From Bifiguratus adelaidae (Eukaryota > Mucoromycota > Endogonomycetes > Endogonales): a stretch of 64,000 nt of DNA. How positions within the stretch are numbered: position 1 is the first letter of the stretch; every line of letters begins with the position of its first letter. The notes beneath the pieces were generated by a model. It was not told the DNA's origin, searched no databases, and was given only the letters and a program-made list of their open reading frames with translations. This document shows positions 54,470-64,000 of the stretch, piece after piece. Made by a program: the position numbers and the translations under genes. The DNA is taken from assembly GCA_002261195.1 (NCBI GenBank), contig MVBO01000001.1, forward strand, positions 446,051-510,050, in the 5' to 3' direction.

Positions 54470-57290
54470 TTATTCGACGATATCGTAAAGAAGGGTCAAC
54501 TCGTCGAAATCTCTGATAAAATCTGGGTGAATGAAATTTTGGGCGAGGAGTATTGTCAAGGTGTCTTGGAGTTGTCGAGGGTCAAGTGCATATAGCAAGT
54601 ATCGCTCGGAAGCAGCTGGCGGTTTGGTGTTACCGGTGGATGGTATCACGCCGGTGATCAGAAACTTGACCAACTCTAGAGAACGTTTGCAGGCTATGAA
54701 GAATGCCTCAAAGTTTCCGGTCTGCGCCAAAGTCACCGACAGTTTGACAAGCATAGGCGGGAGACATTTTTCGGAATCGATCAGCTTGCGACGCCAGGAT
54801 AAGCTTGGGGATAGAATTGCCAAATTGTGCAGACCCATCAGAATCAGCTGTATAAGAGCCAGCTGATCAGCGTGTATCGTTGACAGCACTTTGCCTGCGC
54901 TGGCATCAAACGAGTTGATACTTAAAGATGTTGCAAGTTCGGACCATAGAAATACTCCACCATCGGAATCCTTTCTCGCTGCTTCTTTCGATATGACATC
55001 CCAAAAGAGCGCTCGATTCTCTTCCAAAATTGTCAATTTGACCCACACCTCGATCGCCAAATGTCGATAATACGAGTGCTCTCCAGGACTGACCATAAAG
55101 TGGTAGATGAGGTTGAGGTAACGTTGCGCGTCGCTCGCAGTGGTGAGGGGTGCGGCAGGCCCCAGGTTGACAACAAGGACCAGCAAATGTTTTTGCAGTT
55201 CTAGGATGAGAAACGTGGACCACTCGGGGGTCAATGACATGTCACCGCAGTACGCCTTATCGATAGCGTCAACAAGCGCCGTCCGAAATCTCCCATTCCG
55301 GGCCATGAACTCGACATTTCCTGAGTGGAATGAAAGGTTCCGTAACATGTTGGCGACACAAAGACACCTCTTGACGGATGCAGGAGCATCATACTCGTCC
55401 AAGGATTTCATCTCGTCCAAGGATTGCTCGATCATTGTGCTGTAGTTTAGTCGTTTTGTCCGCCGCCGATCCGAATCCGATAGTTGATGAGGCAGAGGCT
55501 CCTTCGACACCATTAAATAGTTTGTTAACACATCTAAAAGATCTTGACAATACGCTATCTGGAGATAATTGTTGCGATTCGCGGTCAGGAAGGTGAGGGT
55601 ATTGAGTGCGTTTGTGATCTCGGCATTCAGGCCAGATTTTAGAGACATTGTCAGGGCATGAATATCGATAGCACCTGTAATGCTGTTAGTCGGGGTTTGA
55701 TATGGCTCACAGTCCCTATGACTTACCAAGCTCATTGATCGTAGGGAACATGGGCCGTATTTGGAAGTCTTTGAAGTATTGCAAGTTGACGCCTCCGAAT
55801 GTGTCGACATGACGCGTTTTCGGCACATAACACTGACTCCGTGGTGCTCCACCATCGATTTTGGCTTTCGTCAGGTTGCCTGTCTGATGTAATTGTTCAG
55901 GAAGCTGTGCCTGAACCGGCCGGGTAGGCGAGCTTTGTGGCTGTTCTGGCGGAATGGCAAAGTCGCTTTGGCTTTTGGGTATTCCTGGACTGATTTCTGG
56001 CGACAAAGACATGTTCAAGGATAGGACATTGTGTTGTTGCGCATTAGCGCCACTCGGCGGTGTCGTTTGCGGGAGTTGTTGAAGTTGAGCCAATGGCGAG
56101 GTACTTAGAGTCGGCATATTACGATGTAATACAGGAGATGTCGCAGCATTCGAGGCTGACGCGGCTACTTTTGGTGTCGCGATCTGACTCCGAATCTGCT
56201 CGCCTTGCGCCGTAACCCAATTGATCTAGAAGGAATTGTTACTGTGAATCTCATGCTTACTGGCGGCTCGGCAGACGTCAAAGTAACTTACCGAAGTCCT
56301 TGGCATATTCAATTGCGCGGTAGCATGCTGCCCATTGCTCAATCGGTTCATTAGAGAATGCTGTGTTAGCGGGTTCGGCCTTGCGGGTATATTCATGCTG
56401 CCTGGCTGTACGGTCTGCAGTAGATTCATGTCGATTGGAGTCGGCGTGCGTTGCTCTGGAAGCGGTGATGGTTGTTTTGTTGTTGATTGATTCGTTGTCA
56501 GGAATGGAGATGATGTGGAGGAGCGAGTGTATTGATTTGCATTGTCTGCATATAGATTGAGCAAGAGCAATCTCGCCAATTTGTACTTACTTCTTGCCAT
56601 ATTTGTCTGCCTTTGAAGCGCCGCTGCTGCGAGCTGGGCCGCATTCAGATTCGAAAAATTGGTGGCCGAGTATATCGGTCTAACCATTTGACCGTTAGAA
56701 AGGGGCTGATTGCCCATCTGCTGTTGCACGTTGAAGAAGTTTGAGGACGGAAATGGCGTTGACATGTTATTGTGGAACGTGGGAGGCGTTTGTTGCATAG
56801 GCCGTTTGAATTGCATAGCCTGCTGGTGGTAATTTTGCCTGTGAGGAGGGGTGTCGGACATGTCTAAGGGCAACGTTCTTTTTTGCCCTGCAAACACTTC
56901 TGGCGGTTGATTGAAGCCAGAAAGTTGTAGCGGATTGGACTGTTGAGCCTGCAACATGTTCATATTCGCGCTTTGGAGGAATTGTCCAGGTATCATGCCT
57001 ATGGACGCATTGAAGGCGAAAAGGGATGGATCTATCGCCGCTCCAGAGAACGCGCCAGACGTTGGTGGCCAACGAGCCATACTTTGACTTTGAGGCAACC
57101 CAACTTGCAAGCCGGCCAAGTTGTCGATGTTTGCGAAATCGCCCAGGTTGTTCAACATTGGCATTGACCCTGTAGAGGGGTTCATCATCGACGCGCTGCC
57201 CTGGAATGGTTGAAATGTGGCGTTAGGTCCACCAAAGCGCGGGTTTTGCGATAAATAAGGGTTGTTCTTGCTGTGGTCTTGTGGTTCCAT
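54470..57290 (-). CDS. SWI1: SWI/SNF chromatin-remodelling subunit Swi1-like, no ARID seen
   Basis: ATG at 57290 (MEPQDHSKNNPYLSQNP). The N-terminal 550 residues are Q/N/M/P-rich, as in yeast Swi1. The C-terminal domain of about 450 residues begins KTRHVDTFGGVNLQYFKDF, then MFPTINELGAIDIHALTMSL and SGLNAEITNALNTLTFLTAN, which match the Swi1/BAF250 C-terminal fold; LSFHSGNVEFMARNG and RYLNLIYHFMVSPGEHSYY follow. The C-terminal domain has a single intron at about 55680-55730. I do not find the ARID DNA-binding domain that normally sits between the two parts: the exon there (INWVTAQGEQIRSQIATPK) is too short and does not resemble it. Start is a true ATG; an upstream in-frame TTG was ignored. Confidence 0.85.
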
Positions 57291-57542
57291 CGTCCCAAAG
57301 CACGAAACAAAAGGCGTGCTAATCGCGCGGTCAGAATGCTTCAACTTTACACTCTTGCGCGTGCAGCCGATTTGCGAATAGGTGTAATGCGAACTTTAGG
57401 GAAGCATAGTGCCAGAATGTCGTCTTTGGACCGAGTCGAAGTTCACTTGTTCTCCACCGTCGACTCGACCGTTACCAAAAATGTCGAGCGTGATTGCACG
57501 AGTCTAACAGGCTTTACAATCCAATCTATCACTTTATTACGT

Positions 57543-58319
57543 TTATTGTAGGGGAAGATCAAAACCACTGGGTATACGTTCACACTCTGTCACATTGAGG
57601 GTCTTGATCGTGTTGGTATCCTGCAATCGCGATGAACGTTGGATCAAGCAATGAGTAACATTGGGAAACCTACACTGGTAAAGTGGATTTGGCCTCTAAA
57701 GGGTTTCTCGGCCAACATGTAGGGGAACCAGATCTCGTCATCGGCCCACATGGTATGAAAGGGTATGGCGCTCGCCTTGAACCATTCCGGTTTCATCTCT
57801 TCAGTTCTACGTAAATGTAAAAAGTAGGTACCGATGTGAGTGCAGATAGGGTACAACCGCACGCGCTATGACATACTCTGTCGGAGTGCCCTCGAAGGTG
57901 TAGACGTTAAATATGTGAACTTCTAGAGCAAGCGGGTCATTGTCAAAACTGAATAAAAGGATTCCAGCTGGGGTCAGATCCTTTGCAACAATACACGCTT
58001 CTTCCTGGAGAGGGCAGATACAAGTTGTTAGCTTCCCCTGCTCGGATGCAAAGACAGACTATCATACTACGGACCAAAAGCTCTCGGGAAGCAGCCTCTT
58101 GAATAGTCTCCCCAGCTTCTACTTTCCCTCCGAACCCGTTATACCGGCCGACACCAAAACCTCTCTTCTTCATGCCTAACAGTATCTAATATCGCAATTA
58201 ATATGGCGTGCCTCCTGCAGGTGGAAGCTCACACATACTCTATCTTGTGCTTTGTCGTGTACAAGAACCAGTGTCAGTAACCTCCGACGCGTCAAACCAG
58301 GTTGGTGTACTTTCTCCAT
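57543..58319 (-). CDS. MTH1-like Nudix hydrolase (8-oxo-dGTP diphosphatase)
   Basis: Cleans oxidised purine nucleotides such as 8-oxo-dGTP. ATG 58319 ([17 protein letters not shown]). [20 protein letters not shown] gives the MTH1-specific N-G-F-G-G loop; the Nudix box reads [20 protein letters not shown] with E-A-C-I after it, so the usual glycine near the end of the box is cysteine. The substrate-reading pair is present in [13 protein letters not shown] (human D119/D120). The last exon ends [13 protein letters not shown] at 57543. Five exons, about 165 residues; organisation and length fit the family. Confidence 0.93.
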
Positions 58320-58580
58320 GAGGTTCTCGGGCAGATCAAATCTCTCCTGGACACAAAAATTTTAGTTCAGTCGCGGCGAAATCGGCCCTCGGAAAAGTGC
58401 TAGTGGTAGAGAGACCGACTGTTGATGGACACCTTGACAGCGAGCAAACGTCCAAGATCAAGACAATTGTCGTTATCGGCGAACGCTATCATATTGCGGA
58501 TGGGGGAAGTGTCATTGCGACAATACAATTGACTGAGAGCGACTCCTGTATTTTTTCACCATTGTCTTTTATCTATTGTT

Positions 58581-58826
58581 ATGAAGAACATTGAAAGGCT
58601 GAACAAGACAGATTTGCAAACGTTGTGCATGAATTTCTGTCTTCCGGTGGAGGGGAACAAGTCTGATCTTGTGGATCGCATCAAGGAGTATTTGCGTGAA
58701 ATATGCGCTGAAACTTCAATAATATGGAGAATATTCGAGGCGAGCACGCAACCTGCAACTGAGTCGGCCACAGGCTTTTTCAGAGATCTCCGGGGTATAT
58801 ACTACGGTTTCGAGCATACACTGTAG
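58581..58826 (+). CDS. Short SAP-domain ORF, truncated duplicate of the downstream SAP gene
   Basis: ATG 58581 opens 81 codons: MKNIERLNKTDLQTLCMN then LPVEGNKSDLVDRIKEYLRE, a SAP (SAF-A/B, Acinus, PIAS) helix-turn-helix normally used for nucleic-acid binding. It ends GFEHTL and a TAG stop. The gene at 59388 has the same layout (LQALC, LPTKGKKADLIVRIKEYL, and GFKHTL at the same distance), with 17 of 32 identities across the SAP core. A possible donor (GTAAGA) overlaps the stop, so more exons are conceivable, but nothing similar to the C-terminal domain of the full gene follows. Expression is unknown. Confidence 0.5.
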   Translation: MKNIERLNKTDLQTLCMNFCLPVEGNKSDLVDRIKEYLREICAETSIIWRIFEASTQPATESATGFFRDLRGIYYGFEHTL

Positions 58827-59387
58827 TAAGAATTATACTCACTTGGGAGGATGAAAAGATGTCACTCCAGAAAAAGTATCTGCACTTTGCACGCAACAGT
58901 CAGCTAGTCTACGCCGATATCTGCTAACACCATTCGCCAGGTTTAATTCAATGCACATTGCGCAGTCGATCGCCAGGACAATTAAGCCTTGCAAAGATAG
59001 TTCTACTCGCTATCCAAATATATCTTCTCCTGCATACCTTGCTTTCATTTTCCCTTTGGAATTTGCACAGTAACTGTGCATTGTTCCAGGGTCAGTTTAC
59101 TTCCAACTTTGGTGACCGAGTGCCCGTGGAGAGAGGGCAAGAATTTTCGGCTGGCGAGTCAACCCTTGACTGAGATCAATCCTGTCCTTATCCCCAGGTG
59201 CGCTTAGTCACCTAACTGTGGTCCCACTGTCCTCAGTCGCGAAGCAAGTGCGCATAAATGAGTACTGTGGACACGTCTGTTGGGTAATGAAAGCCCAAGG
59301 TCAAAGGAAACCGTCATTAAATGCGACCCATGACGCGTCATGTTAACTTAACGCGAACGAATTTTCAGTTATTGCGTTTCTTTTCCA
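58827..59387 (+). other. Spacer between the two SAP copies
   Basis: 561 bp with no supported gene. It probably holds the promoter of the 59388 gene. I see no remnant of the C-terminal SAP-gene domain and no inverted or direct repeats that would mark a mobile element. Confidence 0.4.
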
Positions 59388-61222
59388 ATGGAACCGATAG
59401 ACAAGTTGAAGGTTCCAGAGTTGCAGGCTTTGTGCAAGACATACTCTCTTCCGACCAAGGGTAAGAAGGCCGATCTTATCGTTCGCATCAAAGAGTATCT
59501 GCAGAAGCAACCTCCGGAAAGTTCGGAAGCGAAAGCCGCTGAGGTCATTGCTCAAGGTGAGTTGGCTGAGGCTCTTTTCGGGGCTGCTTGGGTTATATGC
59601 CATGGCTTTAAGCATACATTGTCTGATGTCGATACTGACGATGCGCCAACCTCTCAAGAGAAAGAAGCAACAACCCCGCAGCCTAGCGTTTCAGCGACCA
59701 ATGCCACGGGCGCCGGTCCCCGAGTTCAAGCTCCAAAATCCGAGAAAGACGGTAAGCCAAGCAAGGCTATGGAGAATGACAACCTCAGCTGAGCATCGAT
59801 TCTGTTGCTAAAGCCTCTACTTCGATCCACAAGGGCAGAAAACGTCAGAAGTTAGCCGAAACGTCGAAGGACAAGGAAGATACAGCTCCTGATGAGATAT
59901 TGGGGCCAAAAAGCAAGCGGAACCGTCTTATGCTGCCAGTATCTGATGCAGTCAAACCAAGTGCCCCGCCCTCCTCACCACAGCCACGGGCTACAGCTAC
60001 TCTAACAGCGAAGCCGCGTCCAAAAAGCACCATAGTTGCCACCAGTAACGGAAGCATTTCAGCCACCGGTCGCAAAATGAGAGCGCGCTTAAGCATGACG
60101 CCCAGATCCACGCCGATAACCCCATCACCTTCGCCGTCGCCCTCCGTCTTTTTCAGCTCCAGCGTCAAGAGCTCACCGCCAACACCTCACATCCATTGCG
60201 AACAGGTTTCGCCAACGAATATGAAGGGCTTTCTACAAGACCACTTTGTGGGTATTCTGTTTACAAGCTTGCATGCCTGTTACCCTGACGCATCGCCGGT
60301 GCCTCATGATACGACCAGAAATATCATCTGCACGATTGATCAAGGTCTTTTTGCAAACGAAGAAAAGTTGCAAGTAGCCATGACATTTCTCGTATCCAAT
60401 ATCTGGTACGCTGTGAATGAATACTTGGACATGCTCTTGGAAGGTAGATGCCCAAACATACTTCAATGCCTAGAGGCCATTACGAGCATCGAGGAACTGA
60501 GCAAGGATTTCGTGCGAATCATCGTCAGAAAGGAGATGGACAATGCTGTCAGCGAAAGGGGCTTGATTGTGCTAGGATGCACCGGCGATATTGTGGATGT
60601 CGTATCCTCCCCTACCACGCAGCACGCAAGGAGTTCTTTCCACATCGCCTCGTCTTATGATACCCATCATCCATGTCAAGATCCATTCTCAGCCAATTCT
60701 TTGGCAGAATCGCAGGATAAAGAATCACTGGCCAAAGCGTCAAACATGGCACTCGGCAAAGCGCAACTTCCACCCATCCGAGGGCCGCCCTCTCACTTGT
60801 TTAGCTTCTCTCATCCAAACTGCATCCATTACTCAATCACGGAGCAGCAAGATCCCGTACGTTTCCATATTGCGATGCGCTTCCTTCTCAAGAATGCCGT
60901 TTCGATGGATGCCCTCAAGGCAGCTTTTCATGGCAAGTATACACCTATCACCATAGGTGCGCAGGATTGCTTTTACATTGATAACGTCGTGCTACCGCGT
61001 ACCATCGTCGGCTCAGGTATTCTATGCCAATATGTAGCATTTGTACAAACGCACCGGGGTGGGTTCTTTATCTTGGCCAGGACAGGCCAAATCATTGGCA
61101 ATGAACATGAGGGTATTTCGTCGGTGTGGCAGAATCTGCTCGGATGCTCATGGACGGGTCTGGAGTTGGATCCACATGAAATAGCGACAAGACGTGATGT
61201 CTTTTTCGGGACAGCGTCGTGA
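59388..61222 (+). CDS. SAP-domain protein of unknown function
   Basis: ATG 59388 (MEPIDKLKVPELQALC). SAP motif at residues 5-37 (LPTKGKKADLIVRIKEYLQK), then GFKHTL. A 63-nt GTAAGC...AAAG intron at about 59752-59814 joins SEKD to ASTSIHKGRKRQK. A basic, S/T/P-rich linker follows (RKMRARLSMTPRSTPITP). The C-terminal 300 residues look folded: FLQDHFVGILFTSLHACYPD, QVAMTFLVSNIWYAVNEYLD, FHIAMRFLLKNAVSMDALKA, CSWTGLELDPHEIATRRDVF. I do not recognise this domain. About 590 residues, probably nuclear from the SAP and basic linker. The stop is only 18 bp from the convergent stop of the amidase gene. Confidence 0.75.
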
Positions 61223-61240
61223 ACCGGAATATCCAATTTG

Positions 61241-62351
61241 TCAACACTCGGAGAGAGAGTATATGTCACTTCGCCGTTGGAAAAGCACCGGCACCTCTTT
61301 TCGTATCCTCTTCAGATAGTCTAGATCGATATCCGCCAACGCAATTTGGGGAGCGTTACTTCGGGAGCATTGCGCAATCACTATAAGGAGATAGTGAGTT
61401 AAACGTTGATCTCGAAATTCATTCGAGACTTGCCTGTGCCCCAGGGATCAATGATCTACAGCGAATAAATTGCCGTGAATACATCATCGAGGTATGAACG
61501 CACGCTTACCATGGCGTGTCCGAAGCTTGCTCGCTTTTCATTGTGCTGGCCGATTTGCGCACTCGCAATAACAAAGCATTGTGTCTCGATGGCTCTGGCG
61601 CGTAACAATGGCTCTAGACACGTTTGAGGACTGAAAACGGTACAGCGCACGATGTCAAAACATACCCCAATGGGCCAATCCGGTGGGCACAGTGAAAGCA
61701 CTAGGATAGGTGAGGATGTCGGCATTCTTTTTTCGCATCAGGATAGCCGCCTCGGCAAACCGTAAATCATAGCATATTTGCATGCCGATCTTTCCAAGAG
61801 GCGTATCCACCGGCTCTTCCAATCGCTCCCCGCGAAGTATCTGATCACTCTCGGACAGTTGTGGTCCATCGCGCATCTCTATATCGAACAAGTGGATCTT
61901 GCGGTATTTGCCCACGATATCGCCTGTATCCGACACGATGACTTGGGTATTAAAAACCTTGGTCTGTGGCAGTGACTAGAGCAGAAAGTTTAATCTAAGT
62001 GATGATAGATCTATCTTACCGTTTCATGAATGCCAATGGATACCCATATACCGGCTGACTTGGCCGCGTATTGTATGCCCTGTAGGAACGGTCCATCCAA
62101 CGTTTCGGACAGTTTCCAGACTTCCTCCTTGTTTGACGCGATAAAGTCGGACGCCTCAGGCAGAAACACCATCTAGAAAGCGGCATTGAATAGAAGTGTA
62201 TCTGTTGCCTTGTATCACGCTGTACGGAGCCTACCTTGGCTTGACGTTCCGAAGCTTTACGAATAAGCTCTATGCATGCTTGCTGGTTGGCTTGCTTGAC
62301 TGCAGTGGCGCAAAACTGTCCAACAGCGGCCAGCCTGCTGTGAATGGCCAT
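61241..62351 (-). CDS. Nitrilase-superfamily deaminated glutathione amidase (NIT1-like)
   Basis: Repairs deaminated glutathione made by transaminases. ATG 62351 ([17 protein letters not shown]); an acceptor just upstream leaves room for a longer, possibly mitochondrial, form. Catalytic triad visible: Glu in [10 protein letters not shown], Lys in [13 protein letters not shown], Cys in [44 protein letters not shown] and SFGHAMIIDPWGTVIAQCS are typical of the NIT1 branch. The last intron is a GC-AG intron, after which the protein ends [20 protein letters not shown]. Six exons, about 290 residues. Confidence 0.94.
61381..61433 (-). other. GC-AG intron in the NIT1-like gene (53 nt)
   Basis: Donor GCAAGT directly after DPWGT, acceptor TTATAG. 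Only this splice joins IIDPWGT to VIAQCS in phase (G|TG), a motif constant in NIT1 proteins, so the unusual donor is well supported. Confidence 0.85.
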
Positions 62352-62516
62352 TGCAATGGGATTAAAACTGTATCGAGAGAATTGTCAGTGTGATAAAAAG
62401 GGCTCGTGCTCGTTGATGCGAACCGTCCGATCTCGGCATAGTTTCATTCTTTCCTGTTCGGTAGCGGAAAGGCTACGTCTTACGAGTAGCCTCGAGTCAA
62501 CAGGGGTGGGATCGCC

Positions 62517-63164
62517 ATGACGGACACCGATGCCAAGGTGGTCATCGACGAAAACGCCATTGTCAAGAAGGACGACCAGACGAACATTTCCTACATTCGA
62601 TACCAATGCGAGGCGCAGCTCAAGTCGCTGATAAAGCTCATTGAGAATGATCTATCAGAGCCCTACTCGATATACACCTATCGCTATTTCATCCATCAAT
62701 GGCCCAACCTATGTTTCCTCGTAAGTAGCACCTGTTTCGTGAAGGTCAGAGGCTCAGTGAGTCGCCTTACAGGCTATGGACGGTGACGAGTGCGTGGGAG
62801 TCATTATTTGCAAGCTGGATAGTCATAAAGATCGGTTACGGGGATACATTGCCATGCTTGCCGTTGCCAAAGATTACCGGAAACGGCGGATAGGAAGCAC
62901 GCTTGTCAAGCTGGCGATTGATGAAATGAAGGCAAATGATGCGGATGAGGTAGGGTAGCGTGTATTCAAAATAGTGCTCAAATGCTCACGTAGGCGCAGA
63001 TTGTTTTGGAGACGGAGCTTACCAATGTGGGCGCATTAAGCCTCTACCATCGTCTAGGATTTATACGTGACAAGAGATTATTTCGGTACTATCTAAATGG
63101 CGTCGATGCTTTTCGTCTCAAGCTCTTTCCGAAAACCATGACGGAATCGCACAGGGCGTCATAG
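62517..63164 (+). CDS. NAA30: N-alpha-acetyltransferase 30, NatC catalytic subunit (Mak3/Naa30)
   Basis: GNAT enzyme that acetylates N-termini such as Met-Leu and Met-Ile. ATG 62517 ([18 protein letters not shown]). Conserved parts: [80 protein letters not shown] (acetyl-CoA loop) and [20 protein letters not shown], then [20 protein letters not shown]. Three exons, about 180 residues. Divergent from the amidase gene, 165 bp between starts. Confidence 0.96.
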
Positions 63165-63205
63165 CCATGCCTCTTGTACCACTCGGAGCCGTATCCTATC
63201 GACCT

Positions 63206-64000
63206 TCAAGCGACAATCAAGGCTGGCATACCAAAATCCTGCACATTCGAACCATGCGTCAACGTCAGTCCTGTTTAAACATTGCCATTGTACTATATAC
63301 CTGAGGTCGAAACGCCTCCATTGAATTGAGCACAATTGTCGCACCATGTTCCTTATCTTTGCCGTGCAATTCAAACATGCGTGGATCGGGAATCCAGCAC
63401 ACCTGACGACGGTGTTCAGTCCAAACACCGTCACGATACCACAACTTACATGCATGCCAGCATTCCTGGCAGCTTCAACACCCAGAATTGCGTCCTCAAA
63501 CACCAAACATTCCGAAGCCGGCGGATCACCCAATTTGCGCTTGGCTACCAAAAAGATGTCGGGAGCCGGTTTCCCTTGGACGACGCCTTCATCATCGCCG
63601 CATACAATGTGATCAAAGAACCCAAACAGTTCCTTATGCCGTGATGTCTTTAGCTGGTACTTGTCCCTTGACGAAGACGTCGCAACCGCAATGGGAATCT
63701 TGCTGTCTTTTAAATGCTTGATCAATGACTGAGATACGAGTCAATCACAATTGCTCTATCGAAAGCTGCGGTAAGACACTTACGGCCACACCAGGAAGTA
63801 CCTTGGCTTCGGGGAACTTGCGAAGCTGTATCTCTGTAGTCTCTTTAAGGTATTGAGACATCGTCATTGGCAAATCGTATGCCTTGATAAAGATGGAGGA
63901 TGCCTAGTGGATTAACGCGTCAATGAACAATAAGAACATGGGCAGATAAATCGCCAGCATGTCGACCTTACCTCTTCGGCTCTCGTGCCCATCATTTGTG
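63206..64000 (-). CDS. HAD-superfamily phosphatase (pseudouridine-5'-phosphatase/HDHD1-like), 5' end missing
   Basis: Five exons are seen; the first, with the nucleophile DxDG motif, is beyond the right edge. Readable parts: MMGTRAEE, YDLPMTMSQYLKETTEIQL, RKFPEAKVLPGV, then IPIAVATSSSRDKYQLKTSR (motif II threonine/serine), HIVCGDDEGVVQGKPAPDIF (motif III lysine), LVFEDAILGVEAARNAGMH (motif IV acids), VCWIPDPRMFELHGKDKEHG and FRPQDFGMPALIVA. The stop at 63206 comes from a last small exon (DFGMPALIVA) after an AG near 63239. Cap and core order match HDHD1/PUDP and plant GPP proteins; the exact substrate cannot be told. Convergent with NAA30. Confidence 0.85.

Noticed and set aside
1-64000. A biosynthetic gene cluster, defence island, virus-like or prophage-like element
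   Set aside because: Gene content is mixed housekeeping; no polyketide/peptide synthase, integrase, reverse transcriptase, transposase or capsid gene was seen on either strand.

Overview
The window is nuclear DNA of a filamentous or early-diverging fungus. The evidence is about 35 protein genes in 64 kb, almost all cut by short GT-AG introns of roughly 50-85 nt with CTAAC-like branch points, together with typical fungal housekeeping genes (RPB6, eIF3j, COG2, PRO2, TAL1, TIM17, DRE2, PEX14, SPT5, SDE2, a stand-alone mRNA guanylyltransferase, OPI10/Hikeshi, SWI1). A TRP-like channel ending in an LPHQRR-type tail and an AVT3-like transporter fit a Mucoromycota-type lineage best, but I cannot fix the species. 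I see no bacterial operons, rRNA, tRNA or CRISPR.

Layout: 1-849 is the 3' part of an unknown membrane-anchored protein. 966-5901 is a minus-strand run (RPB6, eIF3j, COG2), divergent from a prolyl aminopeptidase (5983-7676). A 1.7 kb gene-free stretch precedes a large bHLH regulator (9354-11553). The interval 11.8-17.6 kb is the least healthy: the channel gene needs several unexplained frame changes, PRO2 is intact, a sulfotransferase-like gene carries one in-frame stop, and two weak ORFs follow. 17.9-25.3 kb holds a CAK-like kinase, transaldolase, TIM17, DRE2 and a Pho80-like cyclin. 25.8-36.1 kb holds a GH31 glycosidase with sulfoquinovosidase-type motifs, a DCAF11/LEC14B WD40 protein, an SDR, a KsgA/Dim1-type rRNA dimethylase, an AVT3-like transporter and an mpaB/DUF2236 protein. 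36.2-44.5 kb holds PEX14, an unknown protein, SPT5, SDE2 and the capping enzyme. 44.6-53.2 kb holds an F-BAR/SH3 protein, a PlsB-type acyltransferase, SHG1 and a coiled-coil protein. 53.6-64 kb holds OPI10/Hikeshi, SWI1, MTH1, a duplicated SAP-domain locus, NIT1-like amidase, NAA30 and a partial HAD phosphatase.

The locus is an ordinary euchromatic gene neighbourhood, not one pathway. Two themes recur: RNA polymerase II biology (RPB6, SPT5, capping enzyme, SDE2, SWI1, SHG1, CAK-like kinase) and very tight packing, with divergent start codons 33-160 bp apart and convergent stop codons 18-70 bp apart. The items most worth following are the GH31 enzyme, the PlsB-type acyltransferase, the disrupted channel and sulfotransferase genes, three GC-AG introns, telomere-repeat-like boxes in three promoter regions, and the SAP-domain duplication. 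I could not run any search, so family calls rest on motifs I can read and remember.
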